Of a stretch of 64,000 nucleotides of DNA, positions 1 to 8,696 are shown one piece after another. Numbering within the stretch: the stretch's first letter is position 1; every line of letters begins with the position of its first letter. The position numbers and the translations under genes are program-made. This DNA comes from O2-02-FULL-42-9 sp038043025 (GTDB lineage Bacteria > Pseudomonadota > Gammaproteobacteria > UBA12402). The notes beneath the pieces were generated by a model. The model was not told where the DNA came from. It ran no database searches and saw nothing but the letters and a program-made list of their open reading frames with translations. Location of the stretch: assembly GCA_038043025.1 (NCBI GenBank), contig JBBTCW010000006.1:31909-95908 (forward strand), in the 5' to 3' direction.

Positions 1-1
1 T

Positions 2-520
2 TTTGATACGGCTTTATTATTTGGTGTGCCGACACTGGCGGTTAATGTCTCTGATTTTTTGTTTATTCGTCCTTACAAATCGGCGGATAGGATAATCTAT
101 AAACCCATATTGTCGAGAGAAGAAGGGAAGATTATGTCATTTGAAGAGGTTTTTCGCCATACTGACAGCATTATGATGTCTAATATTGGATTGTCAGGCT
201 TTGAAGCATTTGATAAAGATTACAAAATGGTGGAGAATACATCAGATGAAATCCGGCAAGTTATTGAGGAAATGTGCGTTGGATTTGAAAATGACTTGCC
301 AGAAACCTATTTTCAACAGGCATTTAAAGCGCAATTAAACATAGCCGCTATTCGATGGGCGACTCAAAAATTTTCTGATCGTCATTTGAATAATGCTTAT
401 AGAATAGCGGCCAAGACATATTTCAGCGGTCGCATTGGTCGGCATTTTGCAGAAAAATATTTATATGGCACGCCGGATTTGCCGCATGACAAAGAGAGGT
501 GTTATGAAGCTGAACAATAA
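2..520 (+). CDS. Glycosyltransferase, C-terminal part (gene cut by window start)
   Basis: The frame is open from base 2, so the 5' part lies outside the window; 172 residues remain. Near the start the residues TALLFGVPTLAVNV resemble the end of the donor-binding domain of the TIGR04372-type putative glycosyltransferases found in O-antigen loci, where an 'LLFG.P.L.VN' stretch follows the nucleotide-sugar pocket. The rest is a helical C-terminal tail. The stop overlaps the start of legB by 17 bases, so the two are translationally coupled and the gene belongs to the same operon. Family assignment is by motif memory from a fragment and is only moderately safe. A GTG at 26 is an internal codon, not the start. 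Confidence 0.55.
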   Translation, partial: FDTALLFGVPTLAVNVSDFLFIRPYKSADRIIYKPILSREEGKIMSFEEVFRHTDSIMMSNIGLSGFEAFDKDYKMVENTSDEIRQVIEEMCVGFENDLPETYFQQAFKAQLNIAAIRWATQKFSDRHLNNAYRIAAKTYFSGRIGRHFAEKYLYGTPDLPHDKERCYEAEQ

Positions 521-1514
521 GAAAATATTAGTAACCGGTGCCGATGGTTTTATCGGCTCGCATTTAGTGGAACGTCTCATCGCATTAAATTATGATGTGC
601 GGGCATTTGTTTTATATAATTCTTTTAATAGTTGGGGGTGGTTGGATGCTTTGCCGGCCGCCACTAAAAAGAATTTGGATGTGTTTGTCGGCGATGTGCG
701 TGACCCAAATGGTGTGCGCCATGCCGTTAAAGATTGTCAAATTATCATGCATTTGGCTGCATTGATTGGTATTCCGTATTCGTATTATTCGCCGGATTCT
801 TACGTGGATACCAATATTAAAGGAACGTTAAATGTTTTGCAGGCGGCAAGAGACTCTGGCGTTGAAAAAATTATTCATACGTCAACGAGTGAGGTATATG
901 GTACGGCGCAGTTCGTGCCGATCACAGAAGATCATCCTCTGCAAGGACAGTCGCCTTATTCTGCGACAAAAATTGGAGCGGATCAATTAGCGCTTTCTTT
1001 TTATAATGCATTTGATACGCCGGTGAGCGTGATTCGCCCTTTTAATACTTATGGGCCGCGTCAATCGGCGCGGGCAGTGATTCCGACGATTATTACGCAA
1101 GTGGCGGCAGGGACGAGTGAGATTAAATTAGGTGCTTTGTCGCCCACGCGAGATTTTAATTATGTGAGCGATACAGTAAATGCGTTTATTGCGATGGCGG
1201 AATCTGATCGCGTGATGGGCGAAGTGGTGAATATTGGCAGTAATTATGAGATTTCCATTGAAGATCTGGTTAAGTTGATTGCTGCTTGTATGAATAAAAA
1301 AATCACGTTGAGTGAGGATGCGCAGAGGATGCGGCCAAAAAAGAGTGAGGTAGAGCGATTATGGGCAGATAACGCTAAAGCAAAAGCATTATTAGATTGG
1401 ACACCGGCGTATGCTGGGTTAGAGGGGTTGCAGAAAGGGTTGCAAAGAACCATCGAATGGTTCTCGCATTCAGAAAATCTTAAGCATTATAAGTGTGGGA
1501 AATATGTCGTTTGA
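504..1514 (+). CDS. legB: NAD-dependent 4,6-dehydratase LegB
   Basis: 336-residue extended short-chain dehydrogenase. It has the Rossmann motif TGADGFIGS at residues 11-19, a serine-rich catalytic strand STSEVYG near 127-133, and the Tyr-x-x-x-Lys pair Y152/K156. Family knowledge: LegB removes water from a nucleotide-linked GlcNAc, giving the 6-deoxy-4-keto sugar that starts legionaminic acid synthesis. The ATG at 504 was chosen over an upstream frame opening because an AGAGGTG ribosome site lies just before it and the Rossmann strand follows at once. It overlaps the preceding gene by 17 bases and legC by 11. The next gene, an aminotransferase acting on 4-keto sugars, supports the role. Confidence 0.85.
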   Translation: MKLNNKKILVTGADGFIGSHLVERLIALNYDVRAFVLYNSFNSWGWLDALPAATKKNLDVFVGDVRDPNGVRHAVKDCQIIMHLAALIGIPYSYYSPDSYVDTNIKGTLNVLQAARDSGVEKIIHTSTSEVYGTAQFVPITEDHPLQGQSPYSATKIGADQLALSFYNAFDTPVSVIRPFNTYGPRQSARAVIPTIITQVAAGTSEIKLGALSPTRDFNYVSDTVNAFIAMAESDRVMGEVVNIGSNYEISIEDLVKLIAACMNKKITLSEDAQRMRPKKSEVERLWADNAKAKALLDWTPAYAGLEGLQKGLQRTIEWFSHSENLKHYKCGKYVV

Positions 1515-2691
1515 TCCTCGTTTATTTATTACAACGTTAAAAAATTGCTTGCCAAGCGCTCAGGCGAGTATTGCATTGCATGAACCGTTATTTGCTGGCA
1601 ATGAATGGCGTTATGTTAAAGAATGTTTGGATACTGGCTGGGTCTCTTCGGGTGGAAAATTTGTGGATCGATTTGAATATGATTTGGCAGCGTACACTGG
1701 CGCGAAACATTGTGTGGTTGCCGTGAATGGTACTGCGGCGTTGCATATTATTTTTTTGTTGGCGGGCATCAAGCCAAATGATGAAGTATTGGTGCCAGCC
1801 TTGACATTTATTGCCACCTGTAACGCGATCGCCTATTGTGGCGGCGTTTCTCATTTTATTGACAGTGAAGAATCTCATTTAGGCATCGATTTTAAAAAAT
1901 TGGAACGTTATTTATCTGACATAACAGAAATCAAAGACAATGTTTGTTACAATAAATTAACTAAGCGGCCGATTCGTGCGTTATGTGTAATGCATACGTT
2001 TGGTCATCCCGTGGATTTAGATGCGGCGATGGCTTTATGTGATCGTTATCATTTGAAGTTGATTGAAGATGCGGCTGAAGCATTGGGTTCTTTTTATAAA
2101 GGTCAGCATGTGGGACATCATGGTTTTGCCGGGGCATTAAGTTTTAATGGAAATAAAATCATTACGACAGGTGGCGGCGGAGCAATCGTCACGGATGATG
2201 AAAGCGTGGCTAAAAAAGCGAAGCATATCACGACAACGGCCAAACTGCCGCATCATTGGAAATATGATTATGATTGCATCGGTTATAATTATCGCTTACC
2301 GAATATTAATGCGGCGCTGGGATGTGCGCAGTTAGAAAAACTACCTGAATTTCTGCAGAAAAAACGCCAACTGACAGAACGATATGAAAAAACATTTAAA
2401 CATTATGATGGATGCCGGTTTATCGAAGAGCCGAAAGAGGCAAAAAGCAACTGTTGGTTAAATGCGATATTGTTGGACAATTCCAGCCAGCATCTTCGCA
2501 ATGATATTTTAGAATTAGCGATTAAAAATAATATTTTTTTGCGGCCGGTGTGGGAGTTGATGGATACATTGCCGATGTATCAACATTGTCCGCGCATGGA
2601 TTTGTCGGGGGCGAAAAGTATCGCTGCTCGATTAATTAATATTCCGAGCAGTGTTTGTTTAAGTGAGGAGCCGGCGTGCGAAAAATATTAG
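1504..2691 (+). CDS. legC: LegC-type PLP aminotransferase
   Basis: 395-residue DegT/DnrJ/EryC1 aminotransferase. The PLP aspartate is in LIEDAAEA (about 186-193) and the Schiff-base lysine is K218 in SFNGNKII, followed by the glycine-rich TTGGGGAI. Known role of LegC: it transfers an amino group to C4 of the 4-keto-6-deoxy sugar made by LegB. The ATG at 1504 (MSFDPRL) is preferred to the GTG at 1495 because GTGGGA can serve as its ribosome site. It overlaps legB by 11 bases and legG by 16, so the order legB-legC-legG is tightly coupled. Confidence 0.85.
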   Translation: MSFDPRLFITTLKNCLPSAQASIALHEPLFAGNEWRYVKECLDTGWVSSGGKFVDRFEYDLAAYTGAKHCVVAVNGTAALHIIFLLAGIKPNDEVLVPALTFIATCNAIAYCGGVSHFIDSEESHLGIDFKKLERYLSDITEIKDNVCYNKLTKRPIRALCVMHTFGHPVDLDAAMALCDRYHLKLIEDAAEALGSFYKGQHVGHHGFAGALSFNGNKIITTGGGGAIVTDDESVAKKAKHITTTAKLPHHWKYDYDCIGYNYRLPNINAALGCAQLEKLPEFLQKKRQLTERYEKTFKHYDGCRFIEEPKEAKSNCWLNAILLDNSSQHLRNDILELAIKNNIFLRPVWELMDTLPMYQHCPRMDLSGAKSIAARLINIPSSVCLSEEPACEKY

Positions 2692-3824
2692 TCATGACCT
2701 GCGCGCGCTCCGACTACGGGTTGTTGTATGGGTTGATGCGAGAGATACAGCAAGATTCATCGCTGCAATTGCAAATAGTGGTGATGGGGATGCATCTCGA
2801 AGAGAAATTTGGATTGACCTATAAGCAAATTTTAAAAGATGGTTTTAAGATTGATGCCAAAGTGAAAATGAATTTATCCTCTGATAAAGAGGAGACGGTT
2901 GCTAAGGCCGTTAGTTTAGGAGTGGCCGGTTGCGCAAAAGCCTATAAGAAATTAAAGCCCGATATTATTGTATTATTGGGCGATCGATTTGAAACATTTG
3001 CGGCCGCCAGTGCGGCACTGTTTATGCGGATTCCGATTGCGCATATTCATGGTGGCGAAGTCACGGAAGGGGCTTATGATGATGCTGTTCGGCATGCGAT
3101 TACTAAAATGGCGCATTGGCATTTTGTGGCGCATAAACAATATGCGAAGCGCGTTGTTCAATTAGGTGAAAATCCTAATCGAGTATTCTGCGTGGGGGCG
3201 GTGGGCTTGGATTCTATTAAGCGGACAAAACTATTGGACAAAAACGAACTCGAGAGGCAGCTGGGGTTTTCCATTAATAACAATACAGCGTTAGTGACGT
3301 ATCATCCGGTGACGCTAGAAAAGAGTATGGCTGCGCGCCATATTAAGTCTTTATTAAAGGCATTGGAACAATTTAATTTTCAATATATTTTTACGATACC
3401 CAATGCCGATGCCGAGAATACAAAAATTTTTAAAGCATTAAAAAGATTTATGCAGCGACATCCATCGGCGAAAATTTATGCCTCGCTGGGGACTCAGAAA
3501 TATTTTTCTTTAATGAAATATGCGGGGTTAATGATCGGTAATTCATCGAGTGGCGTGATCGAAGCGCCATCGTTTAAGTTGCCCGTTGTCAATATTGGTT
3601 CGCGACAAATAGGGCGGTTGATGTTTGATAATGTTATTAATTGTTCTGATGATGCAGGTTTGATACAAAGAGCTATTAAAAAAGCACTGTCAATATCTTT
3701 TCGAGAAAAATGTCGGCAGCTTAAAAAAAGTGATTTGGATCAAGGGAGTACGAGTAAGAAAATTAAGAACCTTTTAAAAAGAGTAACATTGAGTGATTTG
3801 GTAAAAGGTTTTTATGACTTATAA
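2676..3824 (+). CDS. legG: UDP/GDP-sugar 2-epimerase, hydrolysing (NeuC/LegG family)
   Basis: 382 residues, full length for the NeuC family. It begins RKILVMTCARSDYGLL, the typical NeuC start, and carries GDRFE, HIHGGE and GNSSSGVIEA, the phosphate- and sugar-binding loops of this GT-B-like fold. The reaction releases the nucleotide and inverts C2, giving free 2,4-diacetamido-2,4,6-trideoxymannose for condensation by LegI. The GTG start at 2676 has a GAGG ribosome site and overlaps legC. By neighbours this is LegG rather than the sialic acid NeuC. Confidence 0.85.
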   Translation: MRKILVMTCARSDYGLLYGLMREIQQDSSLQLQIVVMGMHLEEKFGLTYKQILKDGFKIDAKVKMNLSSDKEETVAKAVSLGVAGCAKAYKKLKPDIIVLLGDRFETFAAASAALFMRIPIAHIHGGEVTEGAYDDAVRHAITKMAHWHFVAHKQYAKRVVQLGENPNRVFCVGAVGLDSIKRTKLLDKNELERQLGFSINNNTALVTYHPVTLEKSMAARHIKSLLKALEQFNFQYIFTIPNADAENTKIFKALKRFMQRHPSAKIYASLGTQKYFSLMKYAGLMIGNSSSGVIEAPSFKLPVVNIGSRQIGRLMFDNVINCSDDAGLIQRAIKKALSISFREKCRQLKKSDLDQGSTSKKIKNLLKRVTLSDLVKGFYDL

Positions 3825-3837
3825 TGGGGGTGCGAAA

Positions 3838-4911
3838 ATGGCCAAGACAATAATTATTGCTGAAGCGGGTGTTAATCATAATGGATCGTTAGATTTGGCT
3901 TTTGAATTGATTGATCAAGCCGTGGCAGTTGGTGCTGATATCGTCAAATTTCAAGCCTTTAATTCTTCTCAGATTGTTACTCAATCTTTATCTAAGGCAT
4001 CTTATCAAAAAGTAAATACAGGTGGACAAGATTCGCAGTTGGCCATGTTGAAAAAATTGGAATTAAGTCGCGCGGATCATGAGCGGCTCATCGAGCATTG
4101 TCAAAAAAAATCCATTAAATATTTATCATCAGTTTTTGATCTGCAAAGTTTGAATGATTTGGTTAATTATTTTGGCATTACCGAGGTCAAACTGGGTTCT
4201 GGTGAGATAACGAATGGTCCTTTATTACTAAAAATAGCGCAATTGCAATGTGATGTTATCTTATCAACGGGCATGTGTGATTTGGTAGATATTCAGCGGG
4301 CATTAAGTATTTTGGCTTTTGGGTATTTGGATAGAAGCGAATATCCAACCAGAGCGACTTTTGAAGCGGCTTTTAATTCCGTAGAGGCACAGAAAATTTT
4401 AAAAGAGAAGGTTGTTTTATTGCATTGCACAACAGCCTATCCTGCGCCCATAAACGATATTAATCTGTATGCGATGGATACTATGCGCAATACTTTTTTG
4501 TTGCCGGTAGGCTATTCAGATCATTCATTGGGGATTAATATAGCTATTGCTGCAGTTGCGCGTGGTGCGATTATGCTTGAAAAACATTTTACGCTAGATA
4601 AAAATTTACCCGGACCCGATCATAAAGCATCGCTTGATCCTCGAGAGTTTGCTCGAATGGTGACGGCTATCAGAGAAGTGGAGGTCGCGTTGGGTAATGC
4701 AGAAAAAAAAGTTACCCCGTCAGAGCTTGATCATTTTGATATTGTGCGCAAGCATTTGGTTGCGGCTCAAACGATCAAGAAAGGTGAAAAATTCACCGAG
4801 CGCAATATTGCAGTTAAGCGTTCGCAAGGGAAAATATCTCCAATATATTTCTGGGAGATTCTGGGAGAGACCGCCGACAAAGATTATGTCATTGATGATG
4901 TTATATCATGA
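3838..4911 (+). CDS. legI: Legionaminate synthase (NeuB family)
   Basis: 357 residues: an N-terminal TIM barrel starting MAKTIIIAEAGVNHNGS, the STGM loop, GYSDHSLG, LEKHFTLD, and a C-terminal SAF (antifreeze-like) domain from about residue 290 (KKGEKFTERNIAVKR). NeuB enzymes condense phosphoenolpyruvate with the free 6-carbon sugar to give the nonulosonate. The ATG at 3838 with GGGGG upstream is preferred over the ATG at 3814, which overlaps legG. The stop overlaps the stop of the convergent methyltransferase gene inside the palindrome TCATGA, leaving no room for a terminator. Confidence 0.87.
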   Translation: MAKTIIIAEAGVNHNGSLDLAFELIDQAVAVGADIVKFQAFNSSQIVTQSLSKASYQKVNTGGQDSQLAMLKKLELSRADHERLIEHCQKKSIKYLSSVFDLQSLNDLVNYFGITEVKLGSGEITNGPLLLKIAQLQCDVILSTGMCDLVDIQRALSILAFGYLDRSEYPTRATFEAAFNSVEAQKILKEKVVLLHCTTAYPAPINDINLYAMDTMRNTFLLPVGYSDHSLGINIAIAAVARGAIMLEKHFTLDKNLPGPDHKASLDPREFARMVTAIREVEVALGNAEKKVTPSELDHFDIVRKHLVAAQTIKKGEKFTERNIAVKRSQGKISPIYFWEILGETADKDYVIDDVIS

Positions 4912-5700
4912 GTTTTTTGTAAATACTCTAAAGAGTAAGGGTGAATAGTTTCCAATAGCTGGCGGGAATGCCGCATCGAGAAATTTCACAAATTCAGTGT
5001 TTCTGATAGGCGCATTTTCTGGTCGTAGAGATTCATGCAATACTCTTGCCGTAAAATAGTGGGTGGATAAATAATTTTGAGGTATTGAAGTATTTATTTC
5101 GGTAAACCCTGTATTTTTCATTTCATCTATAATAGATTCGCTTAAATAATTATTATGATATGCTGGTTTCATTTCCGTTAGGCATAGTTCTTGCTGTGCT
5201 TTATTTAAGTTGACCAAGGGTTCGATAAAGGATTCTATCATGATGAAGATGCCATCTGTGTTCAAAATAGTATATATTTTTTCAATTGCCGTTATTTGAT
5301 CTTCCTTAGAGAGTAGATTGATTAAGACTCTTTCGGAAATCACTATATCAAAAGAATTTGGCTTGAAGTTATCTTTCCTGCAGTCGTCTTGAATGAGTTG
5401 AACATTTTTTAATGTTCTTTCGCTGGCTAATTTATATAATTCTTTATTGAATTCTAATCCATGAAATTTGAAGTCAGGATATCTTGCGGATAATTGCGAC
5501 AAGAGATAGCCATTTCCACAACCCACATCTAATATGGTTAGATTTTTATCTTGTTTTTTATACGTCTTGTCTATTGTGTTAAAAATAAATTCAATTTCTT
5601 TATCTCGTATAAAAATATCATGCATAGTGGATTCTTTTGAGCTGCCCTTGTTGGTTGCTTCTTTGTTATAATGTGTTTGAATAACATCATGAGGGTTCAT
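4906..5700 (-). CDS. Class I SAM-dependent methyltransferase
   Basis: 264 residues. SAM-binding motif I is ILDVGCGNGYLL near residue 60, then FHGLEFN (motif II) and FDIVISERVLINLL (post-motif). The start MNPHDV at 5700 is chosen over the frame opening at 5736 because AAGGAATATT lies directly before it. It sits on the minus strand between legI and ptmE, splitting an otherwise collinear pathway. Known cousins methylate sugars or nonulosonates, and O- or N-methylation of legionaminic acid is established in Legionella. That this enzyme does it is an inference from position only. Confidence 0.65.
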   Translation of the reverse strand: MNPHDVIQTHYNKEATNKGSSKESTMHDIFIRDKEIEFIFNTIDKTYKKQDKNLTILDVGCGNGYLLSQLSARYPDFKFHGLEFNKELYKLASERTLKNVQLIQDDCRKDNFKPNSFDIVISERVLINLLSKEDQITAIEKIYTILNTDGIFIMIESFIEPLVNLNKAQQELCLTEMKPAYHNNYLSESIIDEMKNTGFTEINTSIPQNYLSTHYFTARVLHESLRPENAPIRNTEFVKFLDAAFPPAIGNYSPLLFRVFTKNS

Positions 5701-5749
5701 AATATTCCTTTTGATAAGAGTTTGATGAAAGGACAAGATTATTCAGATT

Positions 5750-5777
5750 ATTGTAGCGATTGATATTGCTAATACAA
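5750..5777 (-). promoter_or_regulatory. Candidate sigma70 promoter for the methyltransferase
   Basis: Read on the minus strand: -35 TTGTAT (5777-5772), 16-base spacer, -10 TACAAT (5755-5750), about 50 bases before the ATG at 5700. The match is partial and unsupported by other data. Confidence 0.35.
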
Positions 5778-5844
5778 GAAAAATATAGGGCGTTAAGGAG
5801 GGTAAGGGCCGCATTTGTTCATATTTTGAACACGTTATTATTAG

Positions 5845-5873
5845 TTGTTGCAAATGCTTTATGGTAATATACA
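5845..5873 (+). promoter_or_regulatory. Candidate sigma70 promoter for ptmE-ptmF-legF-ptmA
   Basis: TTGTTG (5845-5850), 17-base spacer, TATACA (5868-5873), in the divergent gap between the methyltransferase and ptmE and about 65 bases before the preferred ptmE start. A promoter is expected here because the upstream neighbour points away. The -35 match is weak. Confidence 0.35.
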
Positions 5874-5938
5874 TCCTCAAATCGGTTGCCATTGCTGGTA
5901 GCGGAGATGGGTCGATTAATATTCTTGTGAGGTTGTTT

Positions 5939-6991
5939 GTGTACGATGTAGAATGGAAAAAACTTTTAGTTAATCCAGATTGTACATTAGAAAACGCCAT
6001 TCGCGTGATTAATCAGGGTGCTTTGGGCACCGTGTTTGTTGTCGATCATGATTTAAAATTATTGGGTGTAGTGACGGATGGCGATGTGCGTCGTGGTTTA
6101 TTGCGACATGTTACGCTGGATCAGCCTGTTTTTTCCGTGATGAATGATCAGCCGAGGATGGCCATGCGCAATATAGATGTTGCCGAATTGATTACCATGA
6201 TGGAAGAACAGTCGATACGTTGTGTGCCGATTGTGGATGAAAATCAATGCATGATTGACGTAGAAATTTCACCGTATTTGCGTCGCGAGGCTAAAAATAC
6301 GAATTGGGTGTTTTTAATGGCCGGTGGTTTTGGCACGCGATTAAAGCCATTAACCGACGATTGCCCGAAGCCATTATTGAAAATTGGCGGGCGTCCCGTT
6401 TTAGAAAATATTATTCAACAGTTTAAATTGAATGGGTTTCAGAAATTTTTTATGTCCGTTCATTATAAATTGAATATGGTGAAAAGTTATTTTGGTACGG
6501 GGGAACAGTTTGGCGTTGATATTAAATATCTTGAGGAAGAGGAGCCGTTGGGGACGGGTGGATCATTGGGCTTGTTACCCGAAATATCCCAGCCTTTAAT
6601 CGTGATGAATGCCGATGTGTTAACGAAGGTGAATTTTCGTCAATTATTACAGTTTCATCTGGATTCAAAAGCTGCAGTGACGATGTGTGTGCGTGAATAT
6701 GGTATGCAGGTGCCTTATGGTACCGTTCAGATCGATGGGCATGTTGTCACAGAAATTATTGAAAAACCCTCGTATCAATTTTTTATTAATGCGGGTATTT
6801 ATGTGTTATCGCCGGATGTCGTTAATGGGATTCAGGGAAAAAATAATTTTGATATGCCAACATTATTTAATCGGTTGATTCAAGAAGGCAAGACCGTAGT
6901 GACCTTTCCCATACATGAATATTGGTTGGATATGGGCAAGATGGAAGATTTTAAACGTGCGCAAATAGATATTTCACCCTTTGTATCATGA
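5939..6991 (+). CDS. ptmE: CBS-domain sugar-1-phosphate nucleotidyltransferase (PtmE-like)
   Basis: 350 residues. An N-terminal pair of CBS domains (about 5-115, with VVTDGDVRRGLL and RCVPIVDEN) is followed by a nucleotidyltransferase domain from about 120 (MAGGFGTRLKPLTDDCPKPL). In Campylobacter, PtmE with this layout makes the GDP-glucosamine precursor of the GDP-linked legionaminic route. The GTG at 5939 is preferred over the ATG at 5861: TGAGGT precedes it by six bases and homologues start close to the first CBS domain. It overlaps ptmF in ATGA. The order ptmE-ptmF-legF-ptmA equals that of Campylobacter jejuni. Confidence 0.75.
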   Translation: MYDVEWKKLLVNPDCTLENAIRVINQGALGTVFVVDHDLKLLGVVTDGDVRRGLLRHVTLDQPVFSVMNDQPRMAMRNIDVAELITMMEEQSIRCVPIVDENQCMIDVEISPYLRREAKNTNWVFLMAGGFGTRLKPLTDDCPKPLLKIGGRPVLENIIQQFKLNGFQKFFMSVHYKLNMVKSYFGTGEQFGVDIKYLEEEEPLGTGGSLGLLPEISQPLIVMNADVLTKVNFRQLLQFHLDSKAAVTMCVREYGMQVPYGTVQIDGHVVTEIIEKPSYQFFINAGIYVLSPDVVNGIQGKNNFDMPTLFNRLIQEGKTVVTFPIHEYWLDMGKMEDFKRAQIDISPFVS

Positions 6992-7998
6992 TAGAAACCA
7001 TACACAAACCCGTCATATTAGTTGTCGGTCTGGGCAGTATCGGCAAGCGGCATGTGAAAAATCTTCGTGCACTTTTTCCTGATGCGTATATGGTTGTGTG
7101 TCGACATGCGCCGACGGAGCATGATCAAGATTTTGTGACGCAATATATTGATAAAGTTGTGTATGATCTGAATGAAGCGATTGCGTTAAAACCGATGGCA
7201 GCTATTTTGTGCAATCCGGCGGTTTATCATGTTTCGATTGCACTGCAATTGGCAAAAAATGACATTCATCTGTTTATTGAAAAGCCGTTGTCGAATACGT
7301 TAACAGATGTGGAAGCTCTCATTACTCTATGTCGTCAGAAAAAATTAGTGTTCATGGTGGGTTATAATCTTCGCTTTTCAAAGACATTAGATCGCGCGAG
7401 GGAACTCATAAAGCGCGGAGCAATCGGTGATATCCTGTCTGCGCAGGTCAATACAGGGCAATATTTACCGGATTGGAGGCCGGGTGCTGATTATCGAAAA
7501 ACCGTGTCAGCGCAACAGAAAATGGGCGGCGGTGTTTTGTTAGAACTCAGTCATGAGTTAGATTATATGTGTTGGTTATTGGGCAAGCCTGTCGAGGTTT
7601 TTGCGCGATTGACCTCGAGTGGTTCATTGGAGATTGATGTAGAAGATAATGCGGATGTCTTTTTAACGTTTCAAAAGAATTTAATGGTGAGTATTCATCT
7701 TGATATGTTACAGCGTACCGCTTGTCGCCAGTGTAAGGTTGTGGGTGCGTTGGGTACAATAATTTGGGATGGTGTTGAAGATAAACTCATTGTTCAGTCT
7801 GAAAAACAAGAATTTTCGCAGAGTTTTTGCGGGGCAGAGGATAAAAATGAAATGTATAAACGAGAAATAAAACATTTTTTTGATTCTATTCGTAAAGGAT
7901 CTCCTGCTATGGTTACAGGGGTTGATGCGTTGGAGAGTTTAAAGATTGTGTTGGCTGCAAGAAAATCAAATCAAACACGAGAAATTGTGCCATTATGA
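6988..7998 (+). CDS. ptmF: Gfo/Idh/MocA-family oxidoreductase (PtmF-like)
   Basis: 336 residues. N-terminal NAD(P)-binding VVGLGSIGKRHVKNL at about 8-22, the EKPLS loop typical of Gfo/Idh/MocA enzymes near residue 94, then the mixed alpha/beta substrate domain with GGGVLLELSHELDY. The exact reaction of PtmF is not settled; it is linked to the amino-sugar precursor branch of legionaminic acid synthesis in Campylobacter. ATGA overlaps join it to ptmE and legF. Confidence 0.7.
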   Translation: MIETIHKPVILVVGLGSIGKRHVKNLRALFPDAYMVVCRHAPTEHDQDFVTQYIDKVVYDLNEAIALKPMAAILCNPAVYHVSIALQLAKNDIHLFIEKPLSNTLTDVEALITLCRQKKLVFMVGYNLRFSKTLDRARELIKRGAIGDILSAQVNTGQYLPDWRPGADYRKTVSAQQKMGGGVLLELSHELDYMCWLLGKPVEVFARLTSSGSLEIDVEDNADVFLTFQKNLMVSIHLDMLQRTACRQCKVVGALGTIIWDGVEDKLIVQSEKQEFSQSFCGAEDKNEMYKREIKHFFDSIRKGSPAMVTGVDALESLKIVLAARKSNQTREIVPL

Positions 7999-8696
7999 AA
8001 GCGTTGAATTGTTTTGCATTTATTTTTGCGCGAGGAGGCTCGAAAGGCATTCCGCGAAAAAATATTACATTGTTAAATGGCAAACCATTGATTGCATATT
8101 CGATCGAAACCGCGTTAGCCTGTCCATCGATTAGTCGTGTCATAGTGTCGACCGATGACGAGGAGATTGCATTGGTTGCTAGGCAGTATGGCGCAGAAGT
8201 GCCTTTTATGAGACCAAAAGAATTGGCGCAAGATAATAGTTCAGAGTGGCAAGCGTGGCAACATGCGATTCGGTTTATGCAGAAATGCGATGCATTTGAT
8301 GTGTTTGTGAGCTTGCCTGCAACGGCGCCTTTGCGAAATGTAGAGGATGTGGAAAAATGTATTAACCTTTTATCACATGCAGATACCGATATTGTCGTGA
8401 CCGTTAAGCCAGCAGAGCGTAATCCCTATTTTAATATGGTGAAGGTTGATCGTGATGGTTTTTCGCATTTGGTTTGCAAAGGAGATGATGTCGTTTATAA
8501 TCGTCAAGTGGCGCCGATGCTTTACGATATGACGACGGTGGCTTATGTGGCAAAGCCGGATTTTATATTGAACGCGACCAGTATATTTGAAGGGCGTGTT
8601 CGTTCGGTCGTTGTTCCCGCCGAAAGAGCCATTGATATTGATACGCCATTTGATTTAAAAATAGCAGACATGTTAATGAAGGAGTCTGTGCAATGA
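7995..8696 (+). CDS. legF: CMP-legionaminic acid synthetase (NeuA/PtmB family)
   Basis: 233 residues, normal for acylneuraminate cytidylyltransferases. It starts with the CTP-binding loop FIFARGGSKGIPRKNI, has VSTDDEEIA and LPATAPLRN, and ends with IDIDTPFDLKIA, the metal-binding region of the family. It activates the nonulosonate with CTP for transfer. It is coupled on both sides by ATGA overlaps. Substrate is given as legionaminate because legB, legC, legG and legI lie in the same locus. Confidence 0.83.
   Translation: MKALNCFAFIFARGGSKGIPRKNITLLNGKPLIAYSIETALACPSISRVIVSTDDEEIALVARQYGAEVPFMRPKELAQDNSSEWQAWQHAIRFMQKCDAFDVFVSLPATAPLRNVEDVEKCINLLSHADTDIVVTVKPAERNPYFNMVKVDRDGFSHLVCKGDDVVYNRQVAPMLYDMTTVAYVAKPDFILNATSIFEGRVRSVVVPAERAIDIDTPFDLKIADMLMKESVQ

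Noticed and set aside
1588..1878. Minus-strand frames within legC and similar long opposite frames elsewhere
   Set aside because: The plus-strand frames carry clear family motifs; the opposite frames have no motifs or start signals.
5861..5938. Upstream ATG for the ptmE gene
   Set aside because: No ribosome site before it and it would overlap the candidate promoter; the GTG at 5939 has a good site and fits the first CBS domain.
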